NCBI GenBank assembly: GCA_017522685.1
Contig: JAFWYN010000005.1
Location: forward strand, 248,001-312,000
Reading direction: 5' to 3'
Length of the DNA: 64,000 bases
Source: Lachnospiraceae bacterium
GTDB lineage: Bacteria > Bacillota_A > Clostridia > Lachnospirales > Lachnospiraceae
A program made the position numbers and the translations under genes. Positions 54,334 through 63,402 of the stretch are shown piece by piece. Within the stretch, counting starts at the first letter, position 1. Each line of letters begins with the position of its first letter. The notes beneath the pieces were generated by a model. That model saw only the letters and a list, made by a program, of their open reading frames with translations, did not search any database and was not told where the DNA came from.

Positions 54334-56001
54334 ATGAGGAAAAAATTATTGGCATTAATGATGGCCGGTCTGGTATTGGGACTGAGTGCATGCGCAGCTA
54401 CTGAGAAGGATGCGGTGGATACGGATCAGGTACAAAGTGAGCAGGAGGACTCTGAAAAGGAGGATTCCAAGGAGCCGTCCCAGTCAGAAGAAATCGTGGA
54501 AAAGGAACCGGAAGCTACACCCGAGCCTACCAAGGAGCCGGACGAAACCAAGGAGCCTGAGGTAGATGAACCGGTGACTGAAGTACCGGGGGAACCGGGC
54601 AGCGGTTATCTGCAGGTAAGTGTTGATTATACATATGACAGCTATTTAGACCAGATACAATATATGTACGGACATTTTGCTACTCTGCAGCTGGAGGATA
54701 CACGGTATCCGGCATTGACGGAAACAATTAATTCTTTCAATGCAGAGCGTACCCAGACAGAGCAGGAGTGGCTGGATGAGTTGGAAACCTACGCTATAAG
54801 TGATTTTGCAGAGTTTGGAGAGGAATCTTTCTTCGGTCCTTATGTGCATGAGAATGATATGTATGTGCGTCGTGGGGATGATCAGGTACTTTCTGTCATG
54901 ACACATAATTATGATTATGTGGGCGGAGCCCATGGCGGACGTTATTATACCGGTTGCAGTTTTGATGTGCAGACCGGTAAGCAGATTCTCTTTGAGGATG
55001 TTATCGTAGATAAGAGCGGGCTTGCCCAGGCACTTGCCACAGAGCTTCAGGAGAAATATTGGGATTTGGAGTATACGGAAGATTACTGGTTGGATATGCT
55101 GGATAGCTATGTGACTACCGAGACCATGGATTACAAGCCGGAGTTTGTATGGACCCTGGATTATGACGGTGTGACCTTCTATTTCGGCAATTACGAGCTG
55201 GTGGCGTATGCTTTTGGAACGCAGGAGGTTACCTTAAGTTACAGTGAGTATCCCCAGTTGTTGAATAGCTATTACTTTGATTCCGTAGAGAAGACCTATG
55301 TGAAGAATATTACCGCGGAACAGTGGAATATGGGTGAGGATTTGGACGGAGACGGACAGACCGATATGATTAGTCTGAGTACCAGGTATGATTCAGATCA
55401 TCAGTGTATTGCTTCCTATACGGTGAACGTAAATAATTACGGATATACTTATGAGACCCATGCCTATAATCTGGAGACCTATCTGGTGAAGGCAGGAGAA
55501 AAGAACTATCTCTACGTACAGCAAACTGCAGAGAGTGATTTCCAAACTGTGGCAGTGTTTGAGATTGCACCGGATGGTGTGAAATATGTGGATGTATTTA
55601 CCGGGGGCTTGAGTGGCTTTACCAATTCGGAGGCTTTCCATATCACGAGAAGAGTGGATATGTTGGGTACCTATTTCGTACAGGTGGATTGTCAGATGGG
55701 TGAAAACGGCATGCCGGTGGAAACCGGTAAGGTTTATGATGTGGTGGGTAATATGACCATTGTCTCAACCAAGGAGATAACGGCAGATTTAATCAGCAAG
55801 GAAGGCAAGCTTTTGGGTCAGTCTTATACCTTCCCTGTAGGTACTGAGTTTACCTTCCGGAGAACCGATAGCGCATCTTATATTGATGTGCAGGCCGGTA
55901 ATGACCAGTATTGCCGCTTCTATGTGACATCCGGCTGGCCGGAGACCGTAAACGGTATGGAAGCGTTGGAATGCTTTGAACAGCTTTTCTACGCAGGCTA
56001 A
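54334..56001 (+). CDS. Secreted lipoprotein with DUF4163/DUF3298 (RsiV-like) domain
   Basis: A 555-residue lipoprotein: signal MAGLVLGLSAC (lipid Cys at about residue 20), then an acidic Glu/Pro/Thr linker (about 25-95). A DUF3298-type domain at about 105-320 shows the characteristic segment YDYVGGAHGGRYYTGCSFDVQTGKQILFEDV, the motif found in the sensor of the anti-sigma factor RsiV and in lysozyme-binding PdaC. The last 220 residues (about 330-555) form a second beta-rich domain that I do not recognise. The ATG at 54334 has GAGGAG upstream. It is divergent from the AAA+ operon; the 155-bp gap holds both promoters. Confidence 0.78.
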   Translation: MRKKLLALMMAGLVLGLSACAATEKDAVDTDQVQSEQEDSEKEDSKEPSQSEEIVEKEPEATPEPTKEPDETKEPEVDEPVTEVPGEPGSGYLQVSVDYTYDSYLDQIQYMYGHFATLQLEDTRYPALTETINSFNAERTQTEQEWLDELETYAISDFAEFGEESFFGPYVHENDMYVRRGDDQVLSVMTHNYDYVGGAHGGRYYTGCSFDVQTGKQILFEDVIVDKSGLAQALATELQEKYWDLEYTEDYWLDMLDSYVTTETMDYKPEFVWTLDYDGVTFYFGNYELVAYAFGTQEVTLSYSEYPQLLNSYYFDSVEKTYVKNITAEQWNMGEDLDGDGQTDMISLSTRYDSDHQCIASYTVNVNNYGYTYETHAYNLETYLVKAGEKNYLYVQQTAESDFQTVAVFEIAPDGVKYVDVFTGGLSGFTNSEAFHITRRVDMLGTYFVQVDCQMGENGMPVETGKVYDVVGNMTIVSTKEITADLISKEGKLLGQSYTFPVGTEFTFRRTDSASYIDVQAGNDQYCRFYVTSGWPETVNGMEALECFEQLFYAG

Positions 56002-56018
56002 AAAGAATATGTAAGAAG

Positions 56019-56046
56019 GAAGGTAGCGACAGGCTACCTTCTTTTT
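56019..56046 (+). terminator. Terminator after the DUF3298 lipoprotein gene
   Basis: GAAGGTAGC/GCTACCTTC (56019-56027 with 56033-56041) and TTTTT. Confidence 0.9.
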
Positions 56047-56066
56047 GTAAAGATGAAGAGGATATT

Positions 56067-57962
56067 ATGAGACTGATACCCATTCCTAAGGAAAAATATG
56101 AAGAATACAGACGGGACCTGATGTTTGACTGCTACAAATGGGACCCCCAGTTTTTAGACCATAATACCATTGCTCCTTATGCACTGGTGATTACCAAGGA
56201 GGAGCAGGAGGAGTTGGCCGGGCTGACCGAGGCGTTGGATCAGGAGACCCGGGCGGCAGAGGTGTTTTTGAATGAGCATCCGGAACTGGCCAAGCCTTTG
56301 GCGCTGCCACGCAGTGTGCGGAAAGAGATTAAACATATGACCAATTACGATGCGGGTCAGCATGTGCGTCTGATGCGCTATGATTTCCATCCTACCATGG
56401 AGGGAGGCTGGGCTATCAGTGAGGTCAACAGTGACGTGCCGGGAGGCTTTGCGGAAAGCTCCTTTATGCCCCTGGCGGCCGGAAAATTGCTGGAGGGGGA
56501 ATATTCCTTCCGTAGCTTCGGGCAGGCTATGGTGGAGGCACTGGCGAAAAAGCTTCCCGAAGGAGCCCGGATTATGATGATTCACTGTACCGTATACAGT
56601 GATGACAGACAGGTTATGGAGTTTCTGGGAGACTGCCTGAAGGAGAAGGGTTTTCAGGTGATTTACGGCAGTGCGGACCATTTGCGCTTTACGAGAAATA
56701 AAGCCTATAGCATATTGGACGGCAATGAAGGAAGAGTGGACGCCATCTTCCGATTTACGCCTTTGGAATGGTTGACGGAGATCCGTCCCAGACACTGGAA
56801 GGGGTATTTCAGTACCATTGCCCTTAGCTGCAATCATCCCATTGCCATGTATGCCCAGACCAAGCGTTTTCCTTTGGTGTGGGATGTGCTGGAGGAAGGC
56901 GGCGTGGATTTGACCAATTGGCGGGCGCTGCTTCCGGATACCCTGGAGGTAAAAGCCGCAAAGGGGAAGGAAGGCTATATCTTTAAGCCTGCCTGCGGCC
57001 GCGTAGGAGAGAAAATCTCCATCAAAGAGGCCTGTTCCAAGGAAGAATACAAGCAGATATTAAAGGATGTAAAGAGGCATCCCAAGAAATATTTGGCGCA
57101 GAAGAAGTTTCACAGTAAGCCCCTCATAGGGGAGGACGGCAGGGAATACCATGTTTGCCTGGGGTCTTACAGTATCGACGGTCGTCACGGAGGATTCTAT
57201 GCCCGTATCAGCGATACCCCCCGCATCGATTCCAATGCGGCGGATATTCCCGTACTGGTGGAGGGTAGAGAGTTTGCGGCAGAGTCCGATGCTTTTGCAC
57301 TGCCTACCCACAACGAGGAGGAAAAGGAAATTTACAAGGTTTGGGCACCTTGGGGCTGTGATTGGGTGGACTGGGTCCGCCCTGTGCCTTTTGTGGAAAT
57401 GGAGCATTATACCAAGGACTATCGCATCGCCCCTACAGCACTGCCGGTAGTAAGCTTTTTGCAGGAAAATACAGGGGACAGCGCGATCCTGGTAGACTTG
57501 CCGGGGGCGGAGGGTGTGACCATGGGCATGGCACTGGCCAAGAAAGGCTTCCGTCCCATTCCCATTTACAACGGTCCCCTGGAACAGGAGGGTGCAAAAG
57601 CCATGGTGGACAATCAGTCTGCAGCCATTGCTTTGAAAAAAGCGACTCCTTTACTGGCGACTTTAGAGCTAACCAAGGATGCACCGCCGGCTTTTCTGAC
57701 GGATAGGAACCGTTTGCAGCAGTTTCAGCTGATGGAATCTGCATATGACAACAGCTGGGATGTTTTTCCTCAGGATTTGCCCTCCCCACAGTACTTTAGG
57801 GATAAGGGCATCCGCAAAATCATCATCCTGGGCAAGACAGTGGCACCGGATTTAAAGAAGGTGCTGTATGCCCATCAAAAGAAGGGTCTGGAGATTTACC
57901 GGACGAATGGATATGAAGCGCCTAAAAGGGTGCGTTTACACAAGCCAAGAAGAAATGATTAG
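56067..57962 (+). CDS. Glutathionylspermidine-synthase-like ATP-grasp ligase
   Basis: A 631-residue protein. Residues about 1-430 match the synthetase part of glutathionylspermidine synthase: a pre-ATP-grasp region (VRLMRYDFHPTMEGGWAISEVNSDVPGGFAESS) and ATP-grasp strands (YIFKPACGRVGEKISI, KYLAQKKFH, then the metal-binding part around YHVCLGSYSIDG). There is no CHAP amidase domain. A C-terminal domain of about 190 residues (AILVDLPGAEGVTMGMALAKKGFRPIPIYNGP, then FPQDLPSPQYFRDKGI) is not a family I know. It starts 20 bases after the terminator at 56046. The next gene encodes homospermidine synthase, so it likely conjugates a polyamine, with product unknown. Confidence 0.82.
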   Translation: MRLIPIPKEKYEEYRRDLMFDCYKWDPQFLDHNTIAPYALVITKEEQEELAGLTEALDQETRAAEVFLNEHPELAKPLALPRSVRKEIKHMTNYDAGQHVRLMRYDFHPTMEGGWAISEVNSDVPGGFAESSFMPLAAGKLLEGEYSFRSFGQAMVEALAKKLPEGARIMMIHCTVYSDDRQVMEFLGDCLKEKGFQVIYGSADHLRFTRNKAYSILDGNEGRVDAIFRFTPLEWLTEIRPRHWKGYFSTIALSCNHPIAMYAQTKRFPLVWDVLEEGGVDLTNWRALLPDTLEVKAAKGKEGYIFKPACGRVGEKISIKEACSKEEYKQILKDVKRHPKKYLAQKKFHSKPLIGEDGREYHVCLGSYSIDGRHGGFYARISDTPRIDSNAADIPVLVEGREFAAESDAFALPTHNEEEKEIYKVWAPWGCDWVDWVRPVPFVEMEHYTKDYRIAPTALPVVSFLQENTGDSAILVDLPGAEGVTMGMALAKKGFRPIPIYNGPLEQEGAKAMVDNQSAAIALKKATPLLATLELTKDAPPAFLTDRNRLQQFQLMESAYDNSWDVFPQDLPSPQYFRDKGIRKIIILGKTVAPDLKKVLYAHQKKGLEIYRTNGYEAPKRVRLHKPRRND

Positions 57963-57980
57963 GACTGAGAGGACAAGGCA

Positions 57981-59453
57981 TTGATCACATTTGAAGGGCG
58001 CATCGTGCAGTTTGGCTTCGGCGCCGTGGGCAAGAGCTTTTTTGAAAAGCTGCCCAAGGAAATACGTTATAAAGAGAATAATTATTATGTGGTTACCAGG
58101 GACAGCGATGAGTTTAAGGCCTATGTGAATCTGGGGGGCATCGTGCAGAATTTCCTGGTCCGGGAGGTGACCAGGGAGAACTTCCGGGAGGTCTTCGAGC
58201 CCTTGTTAAGCAGTGGGGACCTGCTTATCGACTTTGCGGATACGGTGGGTACCAAGGACATCTTCGACTGGTGCGCGGAGTGTAATATCATGTATTTGAA
58301 TACGGGTGAGGCGGACTGGCCGGATCACTGGTACTGTATCTTTGAGGAGAATGAGGGCAAAAATGCACTACGTGAAAAGCATCAGAAGCAGGCGAACACC
58401 AACCGTTATCCCATCGTGCTCCAGCACGGCAACAATCCCGGCCTGGTATCCCACTTTGTGAAGGCGGCGCTGGAATACGTTGTAAAGACCCAGTTTAAGA
58501 AGGACAAGGAAAAGAAAGCACTGCTGGCAGCAGGACAGTTTGGAGAGCTGGCCCGGGCGCTGGGAGTGAAGATGATACATGTGAATGATACGGATTTGCA
58601 GGAAATCAAGGGTGAGACGGACCCCAAGCGTCTGGTCAGTACCTGGTGTACGGATTCCTTTTGGTTCGAGATGCTCAGTGAGGCCACGGCCAATGTGGGT
58701 CCCCACGAGAGGCTGGAGACGAAAGAGAAGTACCGCGTTGTCAATCAGGACAAGGGCTACCTGGAGTTGGAGAAGATGGCGGCAGATGTGAAGGGACGCA
58801 CCTACTATCCTGGAGGCATGTTTGAAGGCTTTCTGGTGCCTCACGAGGAGACCATCACCATCGCCCAATGCCTGGAGGTCAAAGAGGAGGGCGAGGTGGT
58901 ATACCGCCCCACGGTGCTGTTTCTGTACTCTCCCTGCCGCTATGCAAGAGAGTATTTTGCGGCAGCCAAGGTCAATGACTACCCCCATCCGGACCCGCAG
59001 AAGCCTCAGGATTGCGAAGGGGCAGGCAATCCCATCATTATCCGGGGTTATCGTTATCCGGAGGAGTTTGAAATCCTCTATCAGGAGCGCATCGCTTCGG
59101 GTACAGAGTATGTGGGCGTGCTTCTGCTGGGGGAAGGCTTCGACCCCGTATGGGTGGGCAACCGAGTGGAAGGCTCCTACCTCTACAAGAACCCCAAAGG
59201 TTCTTACTGGCAGACCCCGACCATCACACCGGTGGCCATGTCCGCGTTGGCGGCTCTCTGTTGGATGCTGAAAAACCGGGATAAGGGAGGCATTTACTTC
59301 CCGGATGACATCCCGGACTATAAATACATCATCAAATTCGCAGAAAAGTATATCTCCAAGACCATTTACCGCACCTTCTCCAAGGAGGAGATTGAGGTGT
59401 CCATGGGAGTGGATTTCAAGGATTTGCAGGTGAAGGATATTGGGATATTGTAA
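57981..59453 (+). CDS. Homospermidine synthase (saccharopine dehydrogenase superfamily)
   Basis: A 490-residue NAD-dependent enzyme that makes homospermidine from putrescine. The N-terminal Rossmann fold has the FGFGAVGKSFF dinucleotide-binding pattern. Family motifs include DFADTVGTKDIFDWCAECNIMYLNTGEAD, HGNNPGLVSHF and GGMFEGFLVPHEETITIAQCLE. Length is normal for the bacterial enzyme. The start is TTG at 57981, with GAGAGG 8 bases before it; no ATG is available upstream before the previous stop, 18 bases away. Gene order implies an operon with the ATP-grasp ligase. GC content is clearly higher in these two genes than in dnaA-gyrB. Confidence 0.9.
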   Translation: MITFEGRIVQFGFGAVGKSFFEKLPKEIRYKENNYYVVTRDSDEFKAYVNLGGIVQNFLVREVTRENFREVFEPLLSSGDLLIDFADTVGTKDIFDWCAECNIMYLNTGEADWPDHWYCIFEENEGKNALREKHQKQANTNRYPIVLQHGNNPGLVSHFVKAALEYVVKTQFKKDKEKKALLAAGQFGELARALGVKMIHVNDTDLQEIKGETDPKRLVSTWCTDSFWFEMLSEATANVGPHERLETKEKYRVVNQDKGYLELEKMAADVKGRTYYPGGMFEGFLVPHEETITIAQCLEVKEEGEVVYRPTVLFLYSPCRYAREYFAAAKVNDYPHPDPQKPQDCEGAGNPIIIRGYRYPEEFEILYQERIASGTEYVGVLLLGEGFDPVWVGNRVEGSYLYKNPKGSYWQTPTITPVAMSALAALCWMLKNRDKGGIYFPDDIPDYKYIIKFAEKYISKTIYRTFSKEEIEVSMGVDFKDLQVKDIGIL

Positions 59454-59459
59454 AGTGAG

Positions 59460-59485
59460 AAGGCTGGTTTCGACCGGCCTTTTTC
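59460..59485 (+). terminator. Terminator of the polyamine operon
   Basis: AAGGCTGGT-TTCG-ACCGGCCTT (59460-59468 with 59473-59481, one G-T pair), then TTTTC. Confidence 0.88.
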
Positions 59486-59569
59486 TTGGAGCGATGGGGG
59501 CGTTGACGGAGATGAGTCAGAGAGACTTGCCATGTGTTAATGCGTCATCATTAGGAATGGCTTCGGGCA

Positions 59570-59870
59570 CTTTGGACATATAGAAGAAAAGTAAGTCAGA
59601 ATATCCAAAAAAATGCCATTTATGGGAGGATTCGCCCTATGTTTAGTAGCAATTGGATATATACAAAATAATGTGCTGAAAATGTCCAAGAAATGGAGTT
59701 ATCCATGGACATATGAGAGAGATTTTTTTGCATATGTCCAAAATCCCCCCCCAAATGGCTGAAATCAGCGGAAAATGGGATATTTTTGGACATTATCAGG
59801 GAGAAAATACGTATATGTCCAAAGATCAAGGCGCAGTGTTTGATGGTGTATGTTTTGGATATTTCTGTTT
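59570..59870. repeat. Cluster of TGGACATATG inverted repeats in a gene-free gap
   Basis: This stretch of the 59454-59948 gap has no convincing gene. It contains a perfect 10-bp inverted repeat TGGACATATG/CATATGTCCA (about 59706-59740) and another pair ATGTCCAAAA/TTTTGGACAT (about 59735-59744 with 59784-59793). Single copies or near copies of the half-site (TGGACATAT at about 59573, ATATGTCCA at about 59813, TTGGATAT forms) lie further out. Small frames occur on both strands but lack good ribosome-binding sites and are shadows of the palindromes. It could be a regulator-binding array, a structured RNA or a decayed repeat. Confidence 0.5.
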
Positions 59871-59892
59871 TGTTCCATGTAGGGACGTTAAC

Positions 59893-59925
59893 AACGGCAA
59901 GCGGGTTTCCCCGTTTGCCGTTTTC
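59893..59925. terminator. Terminator between the repeat region and DUF2207 gene
   Basis: AACGGCAAGCGGG paired with CCCGTTTGCCGTT (59893-59905 with 59910-59922, one G-T pair) then TTTT. It serves the reverse-strand DUF2207 gene and possibly the + strand. Confidence 0.8.
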
Positions 59926-59948
59926 AATTACACTAAGTAGTGCCAATA

Positions 59949-62042
59949 TTAGTGTCCGCCACCACCGCCACCGCCGTAACGGCCGCTGCCGCCGTAGCTG
60001 TAGGTATTGTTTATAGCGGAACCGGTACGCACGCCGGAACGGAATCTGCGTCCTGTACGATGATAGAAATGTCTGGTCTGATATCCGGAATCTCTGAGTT
60101 TTTCATTGTAGGTAAACTCAGGACAGCGAATCTTGATGGCCTCGTTAATCTTGTCGGAAAGGCCGAAGGCTGTTGCATAAACCAGATATCTTTCCCATAC
60201 TGCTAAGTCTAAGAGGGTACTTTCGGTCATAAGAGGCTTGCTGTTTAAGTATTTGTACAAGCCATACCATTTCGCATACTCTGTTTCACCTAATTCGGTA
60301 AGCAGAGGATAACGGTAGGACTTCTTTTGGAAGAGCCAAGCCAGTACCAGACAGGCTACGCCTAAAAGGGTATAGCCGCCAAATGCCAAATCCATACGCG
60401 TGAAGTAGGAAATCAGGTTTACCGGTACTAACATTATGATGCCTGCCCAAAGCAGGAACTTGGCATAGCCCTGAATCTTCTTCTGCACCTGGTCGTATTC
60501 CGCCTTCTGGAAATAGCCCATAGCCACACCGATGTTGACCACGGCGTTTTCCATATTGTCGGCGAAGTCGGCGGTATTTGAGATGTCACTCACCACCTTG
60601 TTACGGAAGGTGCTCATCATAATGCGGTCCCCGTAGGTATGACGAACCAGTAGGTTGAAGTAATAGGTCTCGCATACGGTCAGTTCCGCAGGAGTGTCTT
60701 CCGTGTACATGATGTATTGGTCATTGGTAGTGATGGTATCCGCAGCGGAGCCGGAAGCATTCTGCCCGGCCTTTGCAGGACGTAAGATTTTGATTTCCAC
60801 ATCATCGCCCAAATCTGTCAATGCCACATATTGCTTTTGAGCCAAGCTTAATAGCAGGGCAGAATAGATGGCAGAATCATCTTTAATCTTCTTGTGCTTG
60901 CATTGTGCCAATACGGCTGCAAAGTAAGGGTCCAAATCCCCCGGAACTTCACGATAGAAATCATAATAATGCTCCGGCTCATAAAAGACATGCTTGGAGC
61001 GGATGCGATTAGGCATGCGCAGGTACATTACAATCAGAAGTACTGCGATAGCTGCACAAATACCCAATGCCACGACTTTCTTTGTCTTGTATTGGTTCAC
61101 CATATCCACATATTCCTGATGTTCTGCATAGATTTCTTCCAATGCATCTGTTTGGGAATAGTAGTTGTCCGGGGCAGACTTTGCAAAAGCATCATAATCT
61201 TCATTAAAAGCAACCAGCTCGAACTCTATGTATTTGTTGTAAGGAGCAAATTTCAAGTCATCCTTGTCCAAATCAAAAGTAAAGGTATAGTATCCGGGAT
61301 ACTTGTCAGCGGATTCTTCTACCTCAAAGGCTTCATCCTTACCACTGGTACCATAGGTAAATACTTCATAATTGCCTTCAGCCGGCATACTTAAGTTGGG
61401 AATCAGGATTTCTCCGTAGAAGGAGTCCAGATAGGTAATGGTATGGCCATAATAAGGAATCAGGTATAAATCACAGCAATCTTCGTATTTCAGCACCACA
61501 TTGTAAAGGTCGTATTCGATTTCGTAGGTAAGCTTCTTACGATAAACACCATTCACATAAAAGAATAATGCTTCATACCGGCGCTGGGATTCGCTGTAAG
61601 GTCCCGGACTGTGGTACCATTTACAGGGACCTCTGCCATAAGTAGAGGCTGCAGATGTATAGTCGAAATCATTCCAGTAAAGCGTAGGGCTTTCCCCATA
61701 TTCCACCCGGCTGCCGTCTGACAGAATCTCCGTAACGGATTTTACATCATATTTTGTGGTGAGACCATCGGTGGTTTCTTCAGACAGGTCCCTCCACAAC
61801 TCCCAGTAGAGATTGTCGTGGGATGCGGCACGCACATCAAAGGTGATTTTCTCGGTTACATGAAGGACGGTTTCCTCATAGAGCGGGTCCTCCAATACGG
61901 CCTGATACTCCATATCCGTAATACGGGCATGATCCAAGGGATTCAGCTGCATATCGTCCAGAGCGGGTTTCGCCGCAGTAAAAACAAGGAAACCAGAGAC
62001 ACAGACCATTATAATTGCATAAATTTTACTTTCAGTACTCAT
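59949..62042 (-). CDS. DUF2207 membrane protein
   Basis: A 697-residue membrane protein. An N-terminal membrane segment (about 8-28) is followed by an extracellular beta-rich domain (about 40-345) with the DUF2207 pattern (ITDMEYQAVLEDPLYEETVLHVTEKITFDV), then a membrane segment near 377-397, a cytoplasmic part, two more segments near 550-595 and a tail that is aromatic, then Gly/Ser-rich ending in GGGGGGGH. Such tails are a hallmark of the family, whose function is unknown. The ATG at 62042 has AGGGAGGTG upstream and is preferred over longer frames. It is divergent from the gene at 62185. Confidence 0.88.
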   Translation of the reverse strand: MSTESKIYAIIMVCVSGFLVFTAAKPALDDMQLNPLDHARITDMEYQAVLEDPLYEETVLHVTEKITFDVRAASHDNLYWELWRDLSEETTDGLTTKYDVKSVTEILSDGSRVEYGESPTLYWNDFDYTSAASTYGRGPCKWYHSPGPYSESQRRYEALFFYVNGVYRKKLTYEIEYDLYNVVLKYEDCCDLYLIPYYGHTITYLDSFYGEILIPNLSMPAEGNYEVFTYGTSGKDEAFEVEESADKYPGYYTFTFDLDKDDLKFAPYNKYIEFELVAFNEDYDAFAKSAPDNYYSQTDALEEIYAEHQEYVDMVNQYKTKKVVALGICAAIAVLLIVMYLRMPNRIRSKHVFYEPEHYYDFYREVPGDLDPYFAAVLAQCKHKKIKDDSAIYSALLLSLAQKQYVALTDLGDDVEIKILRPAKAGQNASGSAADTITTNDQYIMYTEDTPAELTVCETYYFNLLVRHTYGDRIMMSTFRNKVVSDISNTADFADNMENAVVNIGVAMGYFQKAEYDQVQKKIQGYAKFLLWAGIIMLVPVNLISYFTRMDLAFGGYTLLGVACLVLAWLFQKKSYRYPLLTELGETEYAKWYGLYKYLNSKPLMTESTLLDLAVWERYLVYATAFGLSDKINEAIKIRCPEFTYNEKLRDSGYQTRHFYHRTGRRFRSGVRTGSAINNTYSYGGSGRYGGGGGGGH

Positions 62043-62184
62043 AATACACCTCCCTGTGTATAAATATATAGAATTTTGTGGAAAAAGTAAATAAATATTT
62101 AGGTCTCGGAGGAAATTTGTGAAACAGCAATGACATGCGGACGGATTCGTGTTAAAATAAGGGGGAATAAGGGGGATTTTACGG

Positions 62185-63378
62185 ATGTTTCGATTTTTTA
62201 TGCCCAAGTGGCTGTTATTAACCTTTATCTTTATGAATAGTTTTCGAACCACTCGGACGGAGGCCCTGGTGGATGTGTCTTCTGTGATGGAGCAGGTGCA
62301 GGATGCGGAGGTCCTGGAGGTGGATGAACCGGATAAGCCCGCCATGGTGGCTGCCCGGTTGGAAGGGGATGTCTCCGGATATTGGATTCAGAATACCTAT
62401 GATATTGATTATCTTTCCAGAGATGTGGTGGGTATGGTAGGCGTACCTATTGAGGTGCACGGTTATAAACTGCTTCCCGAGGATGAATTGACCCTGGTGT
62501 TTGAATATGACCCTGCCATGTTAGAGTGCGAAGAAACTGACCTGAGAGTTCTTTGGTACAACCAAACAGACTATTGGTACGAGACTCTGACGGATTATGA
62601 ACTGGACGAGAAGAAAAACGAAATATCCGTACCGGTAGAGCATTTGGGCACCTATGTGTTGGAGGATATCGAGATATGGACGGCTGTCTGGAATGGGACC
62701 TACGAGTACGAGAATACCATGAAGGAGCCCACCTGTCACTGGCATGACCACTTTAACTATGAGGATATTGAAGCCTTGGCGGATACTTCCATTTATGATG
62801 AAAGCAGGGAGTATTACATCACCACGGTGGAGCAGCTGGCCGGCCTGGTGAAGCTGGTGAATGAGGGCGAAAGCTTTTATGGTTGCAATTTTTATTTGCA
62901 GGCGGATTTAGATTTGGCCGGTTATGACTGGGCCCCCATCGGCTGGTACTATCCGGCGGATAAAGGCTACCTATGGAAGGATTTCCCTTTTGAGGGTCGC
63001 TTCTACGGCAATAATCATACCATTTATAATATGACCATCATATCACCTAACCAGTCAGACTTAGGCATGTTTGGCAGAACCTTGCAAACCTTTCAGGTCC
63101 ATGATTTGTCCCTGATAGACTGTTACATAGAGGGTAAGTTCTATTGCGGCGGTATCTTAGGTGACAATATAAACAGCGGACACTCCTTCGATATGACCAA
63201 TTGTCATATGACCGGCACAGTAAAGGGACAGCTGAAGTCCGGTGCTCTGGTGGGATCCTCGGCAAAACTGCGGATAAAGGATTGTACAGCTGACGTGGAA
63301 AAGGGCAGTGTGACCGAGTTGACCGGGGATTTGCGGGGAGGATATGTGGAAAACTGTGAGATTACCATAAAATATTGA
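62185..63378 (+). CDS. Exported protein with GLUG-like beta-helix repeats
   Basis: A 397-residue protein with a signal-like start (FFMPKWLLLTFIFMNSF) and no lipobox Cys, so probably secreted or weakly anchored. A beta-rich N-terminal domain (about 45-160) is followed by a C-terminal region (about 205-397) with ITTVEQLAGLVKLVNEG, FYLQADLDLAGYDWAPIG, FEGRFYGNNHTIYNMTI, and short repeats (YCGGILGDNI, KSGALVGSSA) typical of GLUG-motif right-handed beta-helices. These occur in surface adhesins and mucin- or polysaccharide-interacting proteins. AAGGGGGA lies upstream of the ATG. The MgtC-like gene starts 24 bases later. Confidence 0.75.
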   Translation: MFRFFMPKWLLLTFIFMNSFRTTRTEALVDVSSVMEQVQDAEVLEVDEPDKPAMVAARLEGDVSGYWIQNTYDIDYLSRDVVGMVGVPIEVHGYKLLPEDELTLVFEYDPAMLECEETDLRVLWYNQTDYWYETLTDYELDEKKNEISVPVEHLGTYVLEDIEIWTAVWNGTYEYENTMKEPTCHWHDHFNYEDIEALADTSIYDESREYYITTVEQLAGLVKLVNEGESFYGCNFYLQADLDLAGYDWAPIGWYYPADKGYLWKDFPFEGRFYGNNHTIYNMTIISPNQSDLGMFGRTLQTFQVHDLSLIDCYIEGKFYCGGILGDNINSGHSFDMTNCHMTGTVKGQLKSGALVGSSAKLRIKDCTADVEKGSVTELTGDLRGGYVENCEITIKY

Positions 63379-63402
63379 GGATAAAACCGGGAGGTGCTTT
63401 CT

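Noticed and set aside
58368..58988. Reverse-strand frame of about 206 codons inside the homospermidine synthase gene
   Set aside because: It is a shadow caused by the high GC content of the true gene; there is no homology or start signal.
59570..59870. CRISPR array
   Set aside because: The repeated half-sites are short, irregularly spaced and inverted, and no cas gene is present.
59713..59940. Small frames on both strands in the gap before the DUF2207 gene
   Set aside because: They follow the palindromic repeats, lack good ribosome-binding sites and end inside a terminator.
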